Source: Gloeothece verrucosa PCC 7822 (GTDB taxonomy: Bacteria > Cyanobacteriota > Cyanobacteriia > Cyanobacteriales > Microcystaceae). Taken from it: a DNA stretch of 64,000 nt. Below are positions 1 to 11,774 of this stretch, in pieces. Positions within the stretch are counted from its first letter, which is position 1, and every line of letters starts with the position of its first letter. Location: contig NC_014502.1 in assembly GCF_000147335.1 (NCBI RefSeq), positions 227,994 through 291,993 on the forward strand, in the 5' to 3' direction. The notes beneath the pieces are model-generated. The model was given only the letters and a program-made list of their open reading frames with translations, did not search any database and was not told the origin of the DNA. The position numbers and the translations under genes are program-made.

Positions 1-720
1 AGTTTCATCAAGACCAGGTAATGGTAACTCTAATACTCTCTGTTTTTGTGCGGCCGCATTGGCGATTGCGGTATTGGCCAAAATCATAAATTCTTGGATG
101 AGTTGTTGAGATTTATATTGCCTCAGTTCGCATGGCCGCCCCTCCTCATCAAGGAATAACCCTGATATCGATGTTCCACCAATAGCCCCAATATTAGTGC
201 GTCTCCAGTATAGTTTCTGTGCCCACATCTCACAATATCTAATCTGGCAGTAGAAGGGATTAGAGGGTTCATTGAGGATTGCCTCAGCCTCAGTGTATGA
301 GAATTTCTTGAGACTCGTTAACTGAGTTAAGGAAACTTCGGTGTTTACTATTTTGGCATTACTGTCTAATGTTACCTTGATCGTCACTGTTGGTCTTAGC
401 TTATTTTCCAATAGACTAAGTTTATTGGTGGCTAAATCTGAGGGTAACATCGGGTCTACTTTACGTGGTAGATAATGGGTTTCAACTCGCTCAATGGCGG
501 CTTTCTCAATAGCACCACCAAAGGGAACCATAGATGTAACATCCGTAATATGAACCCAAATTATCGCCCCGTTTCTTATCGGTTCTATCCAGATAGCATC
601 GTCTAAGTCTAGAGATGTTTCACTATCTATGGTAAAGCCTAACACCTGTTCCCGTTTACTTACTGAAGGAGCTTTTAAGGTTTCTAACTCGGCGATTACT
701 TGGTGGCTGAATTGTCTCAT
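1..720 (-). CDS. RNB-domain exoribonuclease (RNase II/R family), partial
   Basis: The frame runs open from an ATG at 720 leftwards to the window edge, so about 240 N-terminal residues are visible and the C-terminus is missing. The reading contains DLDDAIWIEP near residue 40 and WVHITD shortly after, the core of the RNB nuclease domain. In that family the clustered aspartates bind the Mg ions used for 3'-to-5' RNA hydrolysis. The segment THYLPRKVDPMLP is also typical of RNase II/R. The RNB domain starts almost at the N-terminus, with no room for the usual cold-shock domains, so this is either a short version or one started at an internal ATG. It probably acts in RNA turnover in the cytoplasm. 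The family call is firm; the subtype is not. Confidence 0.85.
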   Translation of the reverse strand, partial: MRQFSHQVIAELETLKAPSVSKREQVLGFTIDSETSLDLDDAIWIEPIRNGAIIWVHITDVTSMVPFGGAIEKAAIERVETHYLPRKVDPMLPSDLATNKLSLLENKLRPTVTIKVTLDSNAKIVNTEVSLTQLTSLKKFSYTEAEAILNEPSNPFYCQIRYCEMWAQKLYWRRTNIGAIGGTSISGLFLDEEGRPCELRQYKSQQLIQEFMILANTAIANAAAQKQRVLELPLPGLDET

Positions 721-767
721 GTTCACTGCGCGGTATAATTAAGTTATAAAATTAATCCAGTTATTTA

Positions 768-797
768 AGAGAGGGCAGGTAAGCACTGCCCCTTCTC
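768..797 (-). terminator. Stem-loop between two leftward genes
   Basis: AGAG-GGGCAG pairs with CTGCCC-CTCT around a short loop. It sits downstream of the broken gene at 874-1294 and upstream of the exoribonuclease. No clear T-run follows on the minus strand, so it may be a terminator or an mRNA-end hairpin. Confidence 0.4.
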
Positions 798-873
798 TTC
801 AATCCCCCGCCTCCTTGTTGTTAATTTTATCGAAACTTTTTTAAATTTGCCTCCTTTTTGGAGTTAATAAAAA

Positions 874-1294
874 TTAACAATTCCCATCGGGATTGATGCC
901 AATATCTCGTTTAAAGTGGATTTTAGTTTTATAGATTTCTGCCAATTTTCTAACAACTTCTTTGATCGATTCCCGGGGAACTTTTAACCCGTTCCATTTC
1001 CCAGGCGTTCCATCATTTATAGAGAAAAATTCGCCGACTATTTCAGGATTAAATAGTCTCCCGTTGATTAGATCTTCTAGATACCAAGCTTCCCCGAAGC
1101 GTGCTTCCGTTTAAAACCATCAAAGCGGGTTTGTCATTAACTATTTCACAAATCCAATACATTTTTTCTGGCGTTTCCTGTTGTGTTTGGCAATTAGTTT
1201 TAATTCCTTCAATCGCAGCATAATGATGTTTCTCAAGAAAACAATAGTTTAAATCTTCGGGCTTGGTAGTTAAAAAAGGGTTAAAGTCAAACAT
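874..1294 (-). pseudogene. Frameshifted small hypothetical gene
   Basis: The ATG frame at 1294 gives a plausible protein (MFDFNPFLTTKPEDLNYCF...) up to about position 1120. It then runs into an unlikely tail and a stop at 1049. The +1 frame continues from about 1110 with a sensible sequence (EARFGEAWYLEDLINGRLF, then GTPGKWNGLKVPRES) to a TAA at 874-876. Joined, the two frames give about 140 residues. The junction lies at the short palindrome GAAGCACGCTTC, so a small insertion there may have caused the shift. I do not recognise the family. A sequencing error would look the same. Confidence 0.6.
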
Positions 1295-1417
1295 GGTTTT
1301 TAGGGATTGAAGTTTACTAATTTAATTCTTTGGAGTTAACCGAATAGTTTTAGGGGGATTGGTAAAGCGATCTCCTCTTCCTCTCCGGTCATTCAAGGCA
1401 GCGCCTTGACAATCTCC

Positions 1418-1579
1418 TTAGAGACGGTTAATCAATCTTTGTGCATCATAAGGCCATCCTTTTTTGGGAGCCGCTTTTAAAATTTCTTGCAGTAGGTGAA
1501 GGACCTCAGTTCTTTTCTCAGCTAACTGTTCTTGGTTTAAAATTTTTGAAAATTAACACAGTGAACGCGGCTTATTCAT
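1418..1579 (-). pseudogene. Short hypothetical ORF interrupted by an in-frame stop
   Basis: An AAGGAG ribosome site precedes an ATG at 1579. The frame reads eight codons (MNKPRSLC), meets TAA at 1553-1555, then continues open for about 44 codons (FSKILNQEQLAEKRTEVLHL..., ending GWPYDAQRLINRL) to a TAA at 1418-1420. The second part is a charged amphipathic helix that looks like real coding sequence. Either a nonsense mutation killed a gene of about 53 codons, or only a short leader peptide is made. The function is unknown. Confidence 0.4.
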
Positions 1580-1669
1580 TTCTCCTTAAAATAGTATTTT
1601 TGTTCTGTTTCCAAGGTGAGGAAATATTCAAGATGCGGCTTGGAACAACTTATAGCAGCTAAAATTTTT

Positions 1670-1710
1670 GGACATAAATAAAGTTAACATAGCAAACTTT
1701 ATTTATGTCC
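1670..1710. repeat. 16-bp perfect inverted repeat (GGACATAAATAAAGTT)
   Basis: GGACATAAATAAAGTT at 1670-1685 and its exact reverse complement at 1695-1710 surround a 9-nt spacer. It lies in the non-coding stretch 1580-1952, downstream of the PEP-CTERM gene. It could be a bidirectional terminator or a small mobile palindrome. I see nothing else in this stretch. Confidence 0.6.
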
Positions 1711-1952
1711 AGGTACTTAAATAGGGCCATATAAACAAAATCAAGGATTATTTATGACTTTAGAATTTACAACTATTTTTATTTAACCTAATAATTAGGA
1801 TATAAAAATGATTTTCGTGCGCTCATTATTCTTGTGTCTAACTCGAATAAAAGTGGCTTTTTTTGAAAAAATCAAGAGTTATCAATAAAAGTTTACAGTC
1901 CCGAAACTTACAAAAAAAACATCAAGTCTAAGCCACTTATATCTCACTCAGG

Positions 1953-2663
1953 TTACGATAAGTTACGTTTAAAAACCGTACCCAATAAAGCCGCAGTAGC
2001 TACTCCTAACAAGGTCAAAGGTTCAGGAACAGAAGTAACACTGATGTTATCTATTAATAAAGCCGAATTAACCGCCGTATCTCCACTGTCTGTTTTATCC
2101 ACATCTACCACTCCAAATCCTAATAGATAAATTCCTGCTGCTTGTACTGTAATAGAAGCTGTTTTATAGCCTGTTTCTCGACTTAATCGAGTAAACAAAC
2201 TGAGGTTAGTCACTTCAGTTGTATCAGCGAGAAGAGTGAATCCATTTAAAACAAAAAACCCTAAATCATTATAATTATTTTCACTAGGGTCTTGATCCGT
2301 TAAAAAGTTCCAAGAAAAGCTAATTATATCTCCCGCCTTAAGAGTAACAGTTTGTTTAATAGCAGAACCTTCTGTCACTCCTAAGTCAGTTAAACTTCCG
2401 ACAGTGAGTCCCAAAAAGTTTTCTAAATCTGAACCCCCTACTTCGGTTGTATCCTGTAGAGTTTCTAACACCGCTTGATAAGTCCCATCTTGAGGAGTTA
2501 CGCCAAAATTAGCATCTTCTACTGTTACTTGACCGGCTGTTGACCAAGATTGGAAGTTTCCGCTTTCAAAACTACTATTTAAAACAGCCGCACTGACTTT
2601 GAGTACATCACCAAAAACTAAAGCCGCTACTGAACTTAAAGTTAACAAAGTTAGTTTTAACAT
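1953..2663 (-). CDS. PEP-CTERM sorted exoprotein
   Basis: A 236-residue protein. It has an N-terminal signal peptide (hydrophobic LTLLTLSSVAALVFG, small residues near 25) and a C-terminal VPEPLTLLGVATAALLG segment followed by a basic end (KRNLS). That is the PEP-CTERM signal: a PEP motif, one transmembrane helix and a basic tail. In this family the tail is recognised by an exosortase and the protein is exported to the cell surface or extracellular matrix. The body (NSSFESGNFQSWSTAGQV, later LLGFGVVDVDKTDSGDTAVNSALLIDNI) resembles the beta-sandwich carbohydrate-type modules common in cyanobacterial PEP-CTERM proteins. An AAGGAG site lies 11 nt before the ATG. No substrate can be named. Confidence 0.85.
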   Translation of the reverse strand: MLKLTLLTLSSVAALVFGDVLKVSAAVLNSSFESGNFQSWSTAGQVTVEDANFGVTPQDGTYQAVLETLQDTTEVGGSDLENFLGLTVGSLTDLGVTEGSAIKQTVTLKAGDIISFSWNFLTDQDPSENNYNDLGFFVLNGFTLLADTTEVTNLSLFTRLSRETGYKTASITVQAAGIYLLGFGVVDVDKTDSGDTAVNSALLIDNISVTSVPEPLTLLGVATAALLGTVFKRNLS

Positions 2664-2757
2664 AATTTTCTAGCTCCTTAAAAATTGTATTTAACAGGGA
2701 ACAAGGGAATTAATTACAAGCTGTTTATTCCCTTGCGACTTCATCAGCAAAACGGTG

Positions 2758-5700
2758 TTAGGTAGTTATTAAAAAGTCATTATTATCCAATTCAGGAATT
2801 GTCGTTAAAGTAGCCAACACACCGCCGCTTCCTAATCCCGTAGCATTTCCATTTTGATTATACAATAAATTGCCACTAGATAAATTGTAAATTATTTTAG
2901 CAGACTGAGTTGAACTTACGCCAGTTTCTTCAGCTACATTAACATTAATAATAGCTAGTTTCTCAGCTTTCAAATTGCTATTCACAGGACTTGATAAAGC
3001 GGCAAATGACAACTTACTTAACACAATTTTATCGCTGCCTTTGGTAAAATCGGTTATAGTATCTACACCGAAAGCACTTGAGGCAAAAACCGCTCCACTT
3101 CCAAATAAGAATTGATCATCTCCTTCGCCGCCAGTGAGGGTATCATTGCCGGCTCCTCCTACTAAAGTATCCTTGCCATTTCCTCCTATTAAACTATCAT
3201 TGCCGGCTAATCCTTTGAGTAAATTATTGCCGCTATTTCCCGTAATAGTATTATCGAGTTCATTGCCGGTTCCATTAATATTTGCTGTCCCCGTTAAAAT
3301 CAAGTCCTCCACATTCGCGGGGAGAGTATAACTCACTGAAGATTGTATTTTATCTTGACCTTCGGAGGCATTTTCAATGACTACATCTCGGTTACTATCA
3401 ACGATGTAGAGGTCATTACCGGCTTTTCCAATTAATCTATCAATCCCCAGTCCCCCATCCAAAACATCATCGTTAGATGTGCCGCTAAGTGTATCATTAT
3501 TAGCTCCTCCTTTGAGCAAATTTAAAACGGTAATCTCAAAGCTATTATTAACACTAGCTCCTTGGCTATCAGTGGCGATAACTGTTAATAAATAAATGCC
3601 AGAATCATTAAGGGTTGGTGTTCCACTAAAGGTTTGTGTGGCGGCATTAAAGTTTAACCAATTAGGTAAATTATTAGTGCTATAAGTGAGGGTATCTCCT
3701 AAATCGATATCGCTAAAAGTATTAGCGGCTAGGGTAAAGTTAAACGGTTGTTCTTCGGTTAGAGTGAAGTTGGGAATAGTTTGATTAACAAGAGGTGCAT
3801 CGTTAATGGGGTTAACGGTGATGTTAAAGCTTGTGGTGGAGATGGTTCCTCCTGCGGCATCGGAAACGGTAAAGCTGAAGCTGTCGTTAGTCGTTTCGCT
3901 GCCATTGTGAGCATAACTGAGGAGGTTATTATTAATATCTGCTTGGGTAAAAGTGCTATTGAGGGTTAGTGGGGTTCCGTTGAGTAAAATGATTCCCTGA
4001 GTGGGTAATCCGGTTATAGTGTAGGTGAGTTCGGTGGGACTATTATCAGTGTCGGTAACTCGTAACTGGGTTAGGGTAATTAAACTTGTGCTTGCTTCGT
4101 TTAAGGTAAGACCGTTATTAGCGGCGAGGATAGGAATAGCATTAATTTCTGTCTCTAGGACTTGGGTAGTTGCGCCAGCGTTTGTGGGAATTTCTTGAGT
4201 GTTACCGGCGTTGTCACTTGCAATGACTTTGAAAGCGTATGTATGGCCGGCTTCACCAATATAGGAAGCTTCTGTTAGGGTGGTTTGAGTTAACCAAGGG
4301 GTAAAAGCACTTCCGTTATCGGAGACATAAACGGTATAGTAAGCTATTCCAGAACCGTTATTATCATCCCCACCACTCCAACTAACCAGGAATTCTCCAG
4401 GTGCAACGGAAGTGGGAAGAGGGTTAAGGGTGCTTGTGGGTTTACCAGCATCGAGGGTGTTAAAGATGGGTGGGGTGTTGATGGGTTCGTTAATGTCAAA
4501 GATGATTGTCGCTTCTGCATCGATGACTGTGCCTGTGGTGACGTTGCGTTTGGGACGGATGGTATAGTTGACAAATCCGTCTCCGATGCCACTTTCTGTG
4601 TCGGGGGGTAGGAAGCCGATAGTTGGATTTGTGGGAATTTCGCCGGTTTCGGGGTCTATGGTGGTAATTGTCCAGAATGCTTGTCCTTTGAGGATATCAA
4701 TTCCGGCGGCGACATCGACGAAAAAGCCGTAAGTTTCGGTTAAGTCTAGGCGCTGGTTATAGAAGGAGACGTTATCAGGTACATCGAAGATTAAATCTCC
4801 CCAACCAAAGTCTCCTAGACGGAAGGTGCGATAATCGAGGTCTGCGTCTAAGGGATGGGTAATGGTGACTTGTTGCGCGGGTGCGGTGGCAGTGGCTTGG
4901 TTTTCGTAGCGGATGGTGTAGGGGAGGGTTGAGGATGCAGAGATCCAGTTTTCTGAACCGAAGCCGGCGGGGCCTATGATGTCGTTGGGATCGGAGGAGC
5001 GGATGATGGGAATAACAAAATCTTTAATTATGTCACCAAAATCGTCAATTGTGTCAATAAAATCCTTCCAATTAATGTCACTTAAATCCTCCCAAGTATA
5101 AGTTTTAAACCAATGTGCTTCAATCGGCGTTCCAAATCCTACGCCAACGTTTGTAAATCCGCCTTGATATCCGTTCCCCAAAACAACGTCATTTCCTGCA
5201 ACTATTCCTAATCCACCACTCCAACCAAATTGATCACTCTTACCTGTTAATTGTTTAGCATTAGCAGCATTAGTTCCCCCAAAATTTATTCCTCCAGATA
5301 ATCCTGCACCAGCGTAAAGTCCTCCTCCCGCCGTCCACTGAACATTTGGAATAAAACTTGATCCATCCCAAACTAGCGATATTCCAAACGTACCACCAAT
5401 TCCATAGTTTCCTCCTGTAACGCTTCCTCCCACCGAAAATGTCCTCAAACCCAAAGGATCAATAAATTGTTGGGGTTGATTTTGAGTATAACTATATAAA
5501 TTAATTCCTCCAATCATTCCTATAGGATCAGGATTAATAAATCTCCCCTCTGTAGGTGTGTAGTATCTCGCTCGCATAAAATCGAGACTATTACCTTCCC
5601 GCATCACCCCCCATTGGCCCACATACTCAAACGGGTTAGCAACCGCCTCAACCTTATTTAAACTTTCCCCAAACGGTAAATAACTGTACTGATTAACATA

Positions 5701-8700
5701 ACTCCCCTCAGAACCCGTTAACCCAACAATAGACCCAATCGCATCTGCATCATAATAACTCGCCGCATTCGTCCCATCAACCCGACTCACCAAACCCAAA
5801 CCATGAGTATAACGAGCAATTATATTCCCTGTCCCCGCATATTCCCCAACCACATCACCTAACCCAGTGGGATCGAGTAAATACTCAGTGCGTTCACCAT
5901 TATGAATACTAGCAACCCGATTTCCTAACGCATCATATTCATAACTCCAAATTCCGTCAGGAGTTGTCGCACCCACAAGACGATTTTCACTATCATAAAC
6001 ATAAGTCCAAGTATTACCCCCCTCAGTTTTAGAAATTAAATTCCCATCAGCATCATAACTATAAGCCGCGCCTCCTACACTCGTATATTGATTAAGATTA
6101 TTGGTACTGTAACCCGTTTCTAAACCGCTATCAGTTACCTTAATTCTGTTACCTGCGACATCATATTGATACTGAATTAAACGACCATTAGGTAAGGTTA
6201 CAGACGTTAACTGTCCGATGGAATCATACCCATAACTGGTAATACCCTCCAGTGTAGCCAGACTGGTACGACGACCCGCTAAATCATAGGTATAATTAAA
6301 GTAAGAATTAACGGTTTCATCAGCATCATAATTCACCAGACTTAACAACTGTCCCGCTAAATCATAACTATAAGTTGTGTAAGTTCCATTCCCATTCTCT
6401 TCACGACTCAGACGACCGACTAAATCATAACTATAAGTGATAATATTCGCTCCTGTGCCGTCTGTAAGGCTCTTTAACTGCCCTAATTCGTCATAGTTAT
6501 AATTAGTAGTAAACCCATCTTGATCGATCATTTGAGAACGACGGCCAGCACTATCATAACTAAATTGTAAGAAGCGATCGGCCCCATAACTGACTCGAGT
6601 TAGACGGTCTAATTCATCATAAGTATAACTAACACTACTATCTGAATCCGTCGCCGATAAAAGATTACCGCGAGTATCATAAGTGTAAGTCGCGGATGTT
6701 CCGTCGGTATAATCTTTACGGGTTAATAATCCTTGGGAGTTGTAGGTATAATTAATAGTTTGATTCCGACGATTAACTGAAACGGTTACATCTCCAGTCG
6801 CATTATAAGTAAAGGTTTCTTTACTGCCATCTGCATAGGTTACTTGTTGTAAATTTCCTCGATTATCATAACTATAACTGAGGGGATTACCGCGTGAATC
6901 TTCAACCTTAGACAGTTGATTGTAAGTCGTTTCATAGGAATATTTAATCTGTTGTCCGAGGGCGTTTACTGAAGAGGTAATATTACCCGCTTTGTCATAA
7001 GTGTAACTTGAGACAGTATTATCAGGATTAATTAACTTAACTAAATTCCCATTAATATCATATTGATACTGAGTTAATCTTTGTAGGGGATCTTCACTTC
7101 TTCCTAGTGTTCCTCGGTCATTATATAACAACTTACTAATCGCACCCGAAGCATCAGTAATAGTAACTCCTCCGGCTGAATCGTAACTATAAGTAATTGC
7201 TTGAGCATTGCCATTTAAACTTTGTTTAATCAATCTTCCTTGATTGTCATACTCATAGGAAATACTCGTATTATCGGGATAAGTAATCGATTTTATCGCG
7301 TGTAAACTGGCTGAATTTAAATTAGTTTCATAAGTATAAGTTGTTGTTCCATCTGGTGTTGTGATGCTGAGTAAATACTGTCCTGTTGTGTCATATTGGT
7401 AACCCGTTATTCGCCCATCTTGGTCAACAGTTTGGCTAACTAAACCTTGAGGATTATAGGAAAAAGTTAAGAAATCACCGTTTGTATAATCTAAGCGGCT
7501 TAATTTTCCATCTGTATAACTACCCGTAATCCGACTTTGATTAGTATCCTCAATATAATCAAATTTGCCATCAAGACGAAAACTAATTAACGTTCCGTTT
7601 TCTTCTCTTAACTGATAAATTCCTCCCTCTTCAGTTAGGGTTGCATTATCACCCAATTGACCTTTATATGTCCCATCAGTTTGCTTAGTAAATAAACGCC
7701 GAGAATTCCCAAAGGATAAAGTCACATCTCCGCTACTATCAGGAGTCGCTGTAATATCCCACTCACTAACGCCATTCTTTCCAAAAGTTCCTGCTTTGAA
7801 GCGGTCATCAATTGCATTCCCTTGATTATTTCCTACTAAAGTATTACTAATTTGTTGGAATTCAAACCCTAATAAACGTACAGCATCGGATATATATTCT
7901 CCTAATTGACTCAAATGAGTGGCATTATCCGCCAAAATATCTTGATAAGTCCCCGCTTTATTTCCTACAGAATTGACAAAGTTTTGCCAGATGACCTCCC
8001 AAGCTTCATTAGAAACCTTATCAGGTTTAGATTGATCTTTTAAACTTGCCCAATCAATTATCTGCTCATTTGACGCTTGAGAAACACTAAAATTAAGACT
8101 GCCACTACTTACTGTTGGGGTAAATTGTACTGAAAAACTGCCTCGTTGTCCTGGTGCTACTATCCCTGCTGGGCCTGTTGAACTAATACCTAAAAATTGT
8201 AAACTAGACCCACTTGCCGCGCTTTGTTGGGGTAATTTTAAATTAGCATTCTCAGCAACTAAAGTGAGTAAAGGAGCAACAATATCCGTTTCTCCACTAT
8301 TCACATAATTAACCGTAACAATTCCCCCTTGACCTGGACGTAAAGAACTCGGGGCACTAACATTAACTTCTAAATTCCCAACAGCACCATTAGTAACAGT
8401 AAAAGCATCTTCTAAACTGGCTGTTTGAGTAGCATTTTTGACCTGTACATCATATAGTCCCGTCTCTAATCCTTGTAAGTCAAAAGTTGCCCATAATTCG
8501 GTGCTATCTTTCCACCAAACCCGTGATGCTTGACGCAATGTTCCATCCGCAGCAACTAAATTAATCTCATCATTAGTAGAGAATTTAGCCCCATCAATCA
8601 CTAGGGTAGCTTTACCTTTATTACTGCCTTGTTTGGTGCTGATATCTGAAATAGAAAATTGAACTAAATCGGCTTCAATTTGATAATTAGGACTGCCACT

Positions 8701-10970
8701 AACTTGATTTCCATAAGCCAAAATATAATAGGTTCCGCTACTGGTGGCGGGAATAAGAATTTCTTGGTCTGCGGCTAAAGGTTCGGAAAATCCCCGATCA
8801 AATTTAGCGCGGGTGGGGACTTCTCCATAACGGATATATAATTCATTAACTGCCGTTTCTGAAGCACTATCTAACTTAACTTTAAGGGTTTCTCCCGCCG
8901 CTACATCAACCCGATAATAAACCCCTTGTCCTTGTCCTAAAGTGCCGCTACTGGATTCACCTAATGTTAATTCTTCAACATCAATATTAAAGTCATCCAG
9001 AGACGCTTTGAGATTATTTTCCTCATTAGACTCAACAATTTGATTGCGAATATCACTCCGTAAAATAACATGATAATCTCCCGTTTCTACCCCTGGTAAA
9101 GGTGCAGTTACCGTCTTGCTATAACTTCCCCCACTCGCCACCGTATTTGTATTAATAACCTGTCCAAAATAGGTATCATTAATATCCCAAGTGGTGTCTT
9201 TAGATAAATAAATGGTATCCGTCCAACTTCCGACAACGGGATTAACCCCTGAATTGGTTACTGTATAGGTAATGGTTCCATTTTGTCCGGCTATTCCCGT
9301 CTCTGGTAAAGTAATGGTTCCTACCACTAAATCAGCCGGCTGAGGTAAACTTAGTTCAACTGAATTAAGGTCATAGTTAATATTATTTGCTTCTCCTCCT
9401 CGTTCATTAATATTATTCCCGCTATCTGTAACGACAAAAGCATAATAAGGCCCTGATAACCCTTGAGTTAAACGGAATGATTGAGTACGAGTATAGCTAT
9501 TCCCAACCGCTAAGTTTTCATTAGCACTGACATAACCTACATAAAGGTCACTGTTGCGGTCAAAGATTTGGTCACGGGACAGATACACCGCATCATACCA
9601 TCCCCGTGTCCCTGTAGCGGCTGTCCCTGTATTGCTGACTGTCCAACTCAGGGTTAATAATTGTCCACTAATACCCGTCGTGGGTGCATCCACATTATCC
9701 ACCACTAAATCAGCAACCGGACTTAGAGTAATAGTAGTAGGAGGAATATTACCTCCTTCTCCTGTGCCGGTTATAGCGCGATCATTATTTGTCTCGATAT
9801 CTTCAATAACTCGATAGGTACTATCTGTGCGAACGAGAGTAAAGAATTGACCTTCTAAATTCGCGGGTAAAGTAAAAGTACGATTGACGCTGTATTGTTG
9901 TGATGCTTCTAACGCGCCTGAGTGATACACTCGTTCTAGTAAAAGATCATCATTACTTATTAAGGCATCAGTGGATAAGTAAACGTCATCATACCAGTAA
10001 TCAGTATTAGTAAGACCTCCCCCTGTATTTTGCACTGTCCAATTAACGGTAAAGGGTTGTCCTGATAGTGCAGAGGTGGGTGCATTAAGTTGAGTAACTT
10101 GTAAATCTGGAGTTTGTCGGGTTATGGTTACGGTTTGAACTGCTGTATTATTGCCTTCATTATTCTGTTCATAAACATTATTATTACTATCAGTGACGAT
10201 GAATACCTGATATTGTCCCGATAAGTTGAAGGGAATTGCTACTATCTCACTGCGAGAATATGACCCTCCTGCGCTTAAAAGTCCCGTCCTTGTATAATTT
10301 CCGAGAACAACATCATCCCCATTTCCAACAATATTATCAATTGATGCAATTATTCGGTCATTCCAACTGGTAACAGCACTATCTCCTATCCCCTGATTCG
10401 TGACTGTCCATTCGACGCGAAGAGATTTACCCGCTTGTGCTGTCGGTAAAGTAGTAGCACTAACAACTAGATCAGCACTCACAACTGTGATATTTATGGG
10501 AGTAGCATCAAACCCGACATTATTGTTATTATCCAGTTCAAATACGACATCATTGCTATCGGTAACCACAAAAGCGTAATATGTCCCACTGATAGTATTA
10601 GGAAGGGTAAACGTCCCAGAATTGGTATAAGACCCATCTGGTGATAATATTCCATTACGGGTGACCGTTCCTAATCGCAAATCTGTATTAATATTTAACT
10701 GATTATCACTCGATAAATAAATGCTATCTATCCAAGAGGAATTAGGGGTAGAAGTTGACCCAAAGTTAGTAACTTGATAAGTAATGGTTAAATTTCGTCC
10801 TGCTGTCGCTGTGGTTGGTGCATCTACTAACTCAACTTCTAAATCTGGTGGCGGCGTTAAACTAATTTGAGTCGGGGTGGTGTCATACGCCGTGTTATTA
10901 AACTCATAAACATTTTCATAAACTTGATTACCGGCATCGGTACGAACAAAAAAGTAATAATTGCCACTAA
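2758..10970 (-). pseudogene. 5'-truncated giant CARDB/RHS/cadherin/RTX surface protein
   Basis: The frame is open from the IS junction at 10970 to a stop at 2758, about 2737 codons; the first ATG left is at 10680. Numbering from that ATG, the order is: CARDB-type repeats (to about 560), a PPC-like domain (GESSSGTLGQGQGVYYRVDV), Ig-like and CARDB modules, YD/RHS repeats (about 1040-1640), and an RHS core (YLPFGESLN, ARYYTPTEGRFINPDP, FIDPLGL, to about 1745). Next come a glycine-rich stretch, a conserved beta-rich domain (about 1850-2030), cadherin- and He_PIG-like domains, and an RTX calcium-binding region (GGANNDTLSG, GGAGNDTLTGGEGDD, about 2390-2540). An RTX end suggests type I secretion. 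The signal and N-terminal repeats are missing. Across the IS (11878 on) the frame does not continue, so this is a truncated remnant, although the remaining frame is undamaged. Confidence 0.8.
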
Positions 10971-10992
10971 GAGGCTATTTATAAAGTCAATC

Positions 10993-11433
10993 TTAAGAAA
11001 CGAGGCGACGCAACATTATCCTTGTCATAACTGCATAAATAGCGGCTTCACTCATTTCTGATAATTTTTCATAATCTTTACTCAAACGACGATACCAGTT
11101 AAACCAGCCGAACGTTCGTTCCACAATCCATCTTTTCGGTAAAACTTTAAATTTTTTGTCTGAACGCTTTATTACTTCTACTCTTGCTTGAATCATCAAC
11201 CAAATAGCCAGAGCAAATTTATCACCACTATAACCAGCATCTACCCACATTAAAGCCACTTTTTCAAGCAGTTTGGGATTTTCTTCTAATAGTTCCATTA
11301 CCGCCGTCGCCGCTAAGACTCTTTCTTGACCATGAGCTTCAGCTACAATTACTTTCAAGATTAATCCTAAACTATCAACTAATAATTGCCTTTTTCGGCC
11401 TTTGACTTTTTTTCCACCGTCAAAGCCATACAC
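10993..11433 (-). CDS. IS5-family transposase, ORF B (C-terminal part)
   Basis: The continuation of the transposase: YGFDGGKKVKGRKRQLLVDSLG, then VDAGYSGDKFA with the second catalytic aspartate, then WIVERTFGWFNWYRRLSKDYE with the conserved glutamate of the IS5 Y-R-E signature. It overlaps ORF A and is probably expressed by -1 frameshifting on the A-rich run rather than from its own start; no ribosome site is seen. All three DDE residues can be traced across the two frames, so the element may still be active. Confidence 0.85.
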   Translation of the reverse strand: MYGFDGGKKVKGRKRQLLVDSLGLILKVIVAEAHGQERVLAATAVMELLEENPKLLEKVALMWVDAGYSGDKFALAIWLMIQARVEVIKRSDKKFKVLPKRWIVERTFGWFNWYRRLSKDYEKLSEMSEAAIYAVMTRIMLRRLVS

Positions 11434-11774
11434 ATCCCCCTTTTTTCGGTTGTTTCCACCGATTGGCTGTCTGCTATGATTACACTACTTTGCGGAGATT
11501 TCCCTACCTGTTGACGAACCATCTGCCGGAGGGTGTGATTGATTTTTTCCCAAACCCCCTTTTTGACCCATTTGCGATAATAACTATAGACTGTGGAGGG
11601 AGGAGGAAAATTTTTGGGTAAATATCTCCATTGGCATCCGGTCTTCAAATGATAATATATCGCATTACAGACTTGTCTAATATCTGTAGTACGCGGATGT
11701 CCCCCGGATTTAGCGGCTGGAATAAGTGGGGCAAGCAATTCCCATTCGGCATCAGATAAATCACTTGGATACAA
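11379..11774 (-). CDS. IS5-family transposase, ORF A (N-terminal part)
   Basis: This frame encodes the N-terminal half of the transposase. It starts MYPSDLSDAEWELLAPLIP, with the DUF4096-type DNA-binding module of the IS5 group. It goes on through GCQWRYLPKNFPPPSTVY and includes the first catalytic aspartate in VIIADSQSVETTEK. After TTEK the zero frame becomes unlikely (KRGMCMALTVEKKS). The true continuation lies in the -1 frame at an A6G5 run (about 11437-11447 on the plus strand), so a -1 ribosomal shift would give the full enzyme. Such two-frame layouts are common in cyanobacterial IS5 elements. Confidence 0.85.
   Translation of the reverse strand: MYPSDLSDAEWELLAPLIPAAKSGGHPRTTDIRQVCNAIYYHLKTGCQWRYLPKNFPPPSTVYSYYRKWVKKGVWEKINHTLRQMVRQQVGKSPQSSVIIADSQSVETTEKRGMCMALTVEKKSKAEKGNY

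Noticed and set aside
1441..1662. 73-codon plus-strand ORF
   Set aside because: It is antisense to the better-supported small frame at 1418-1579 and has a GTG start without a ribosome site and an unlikely composition.
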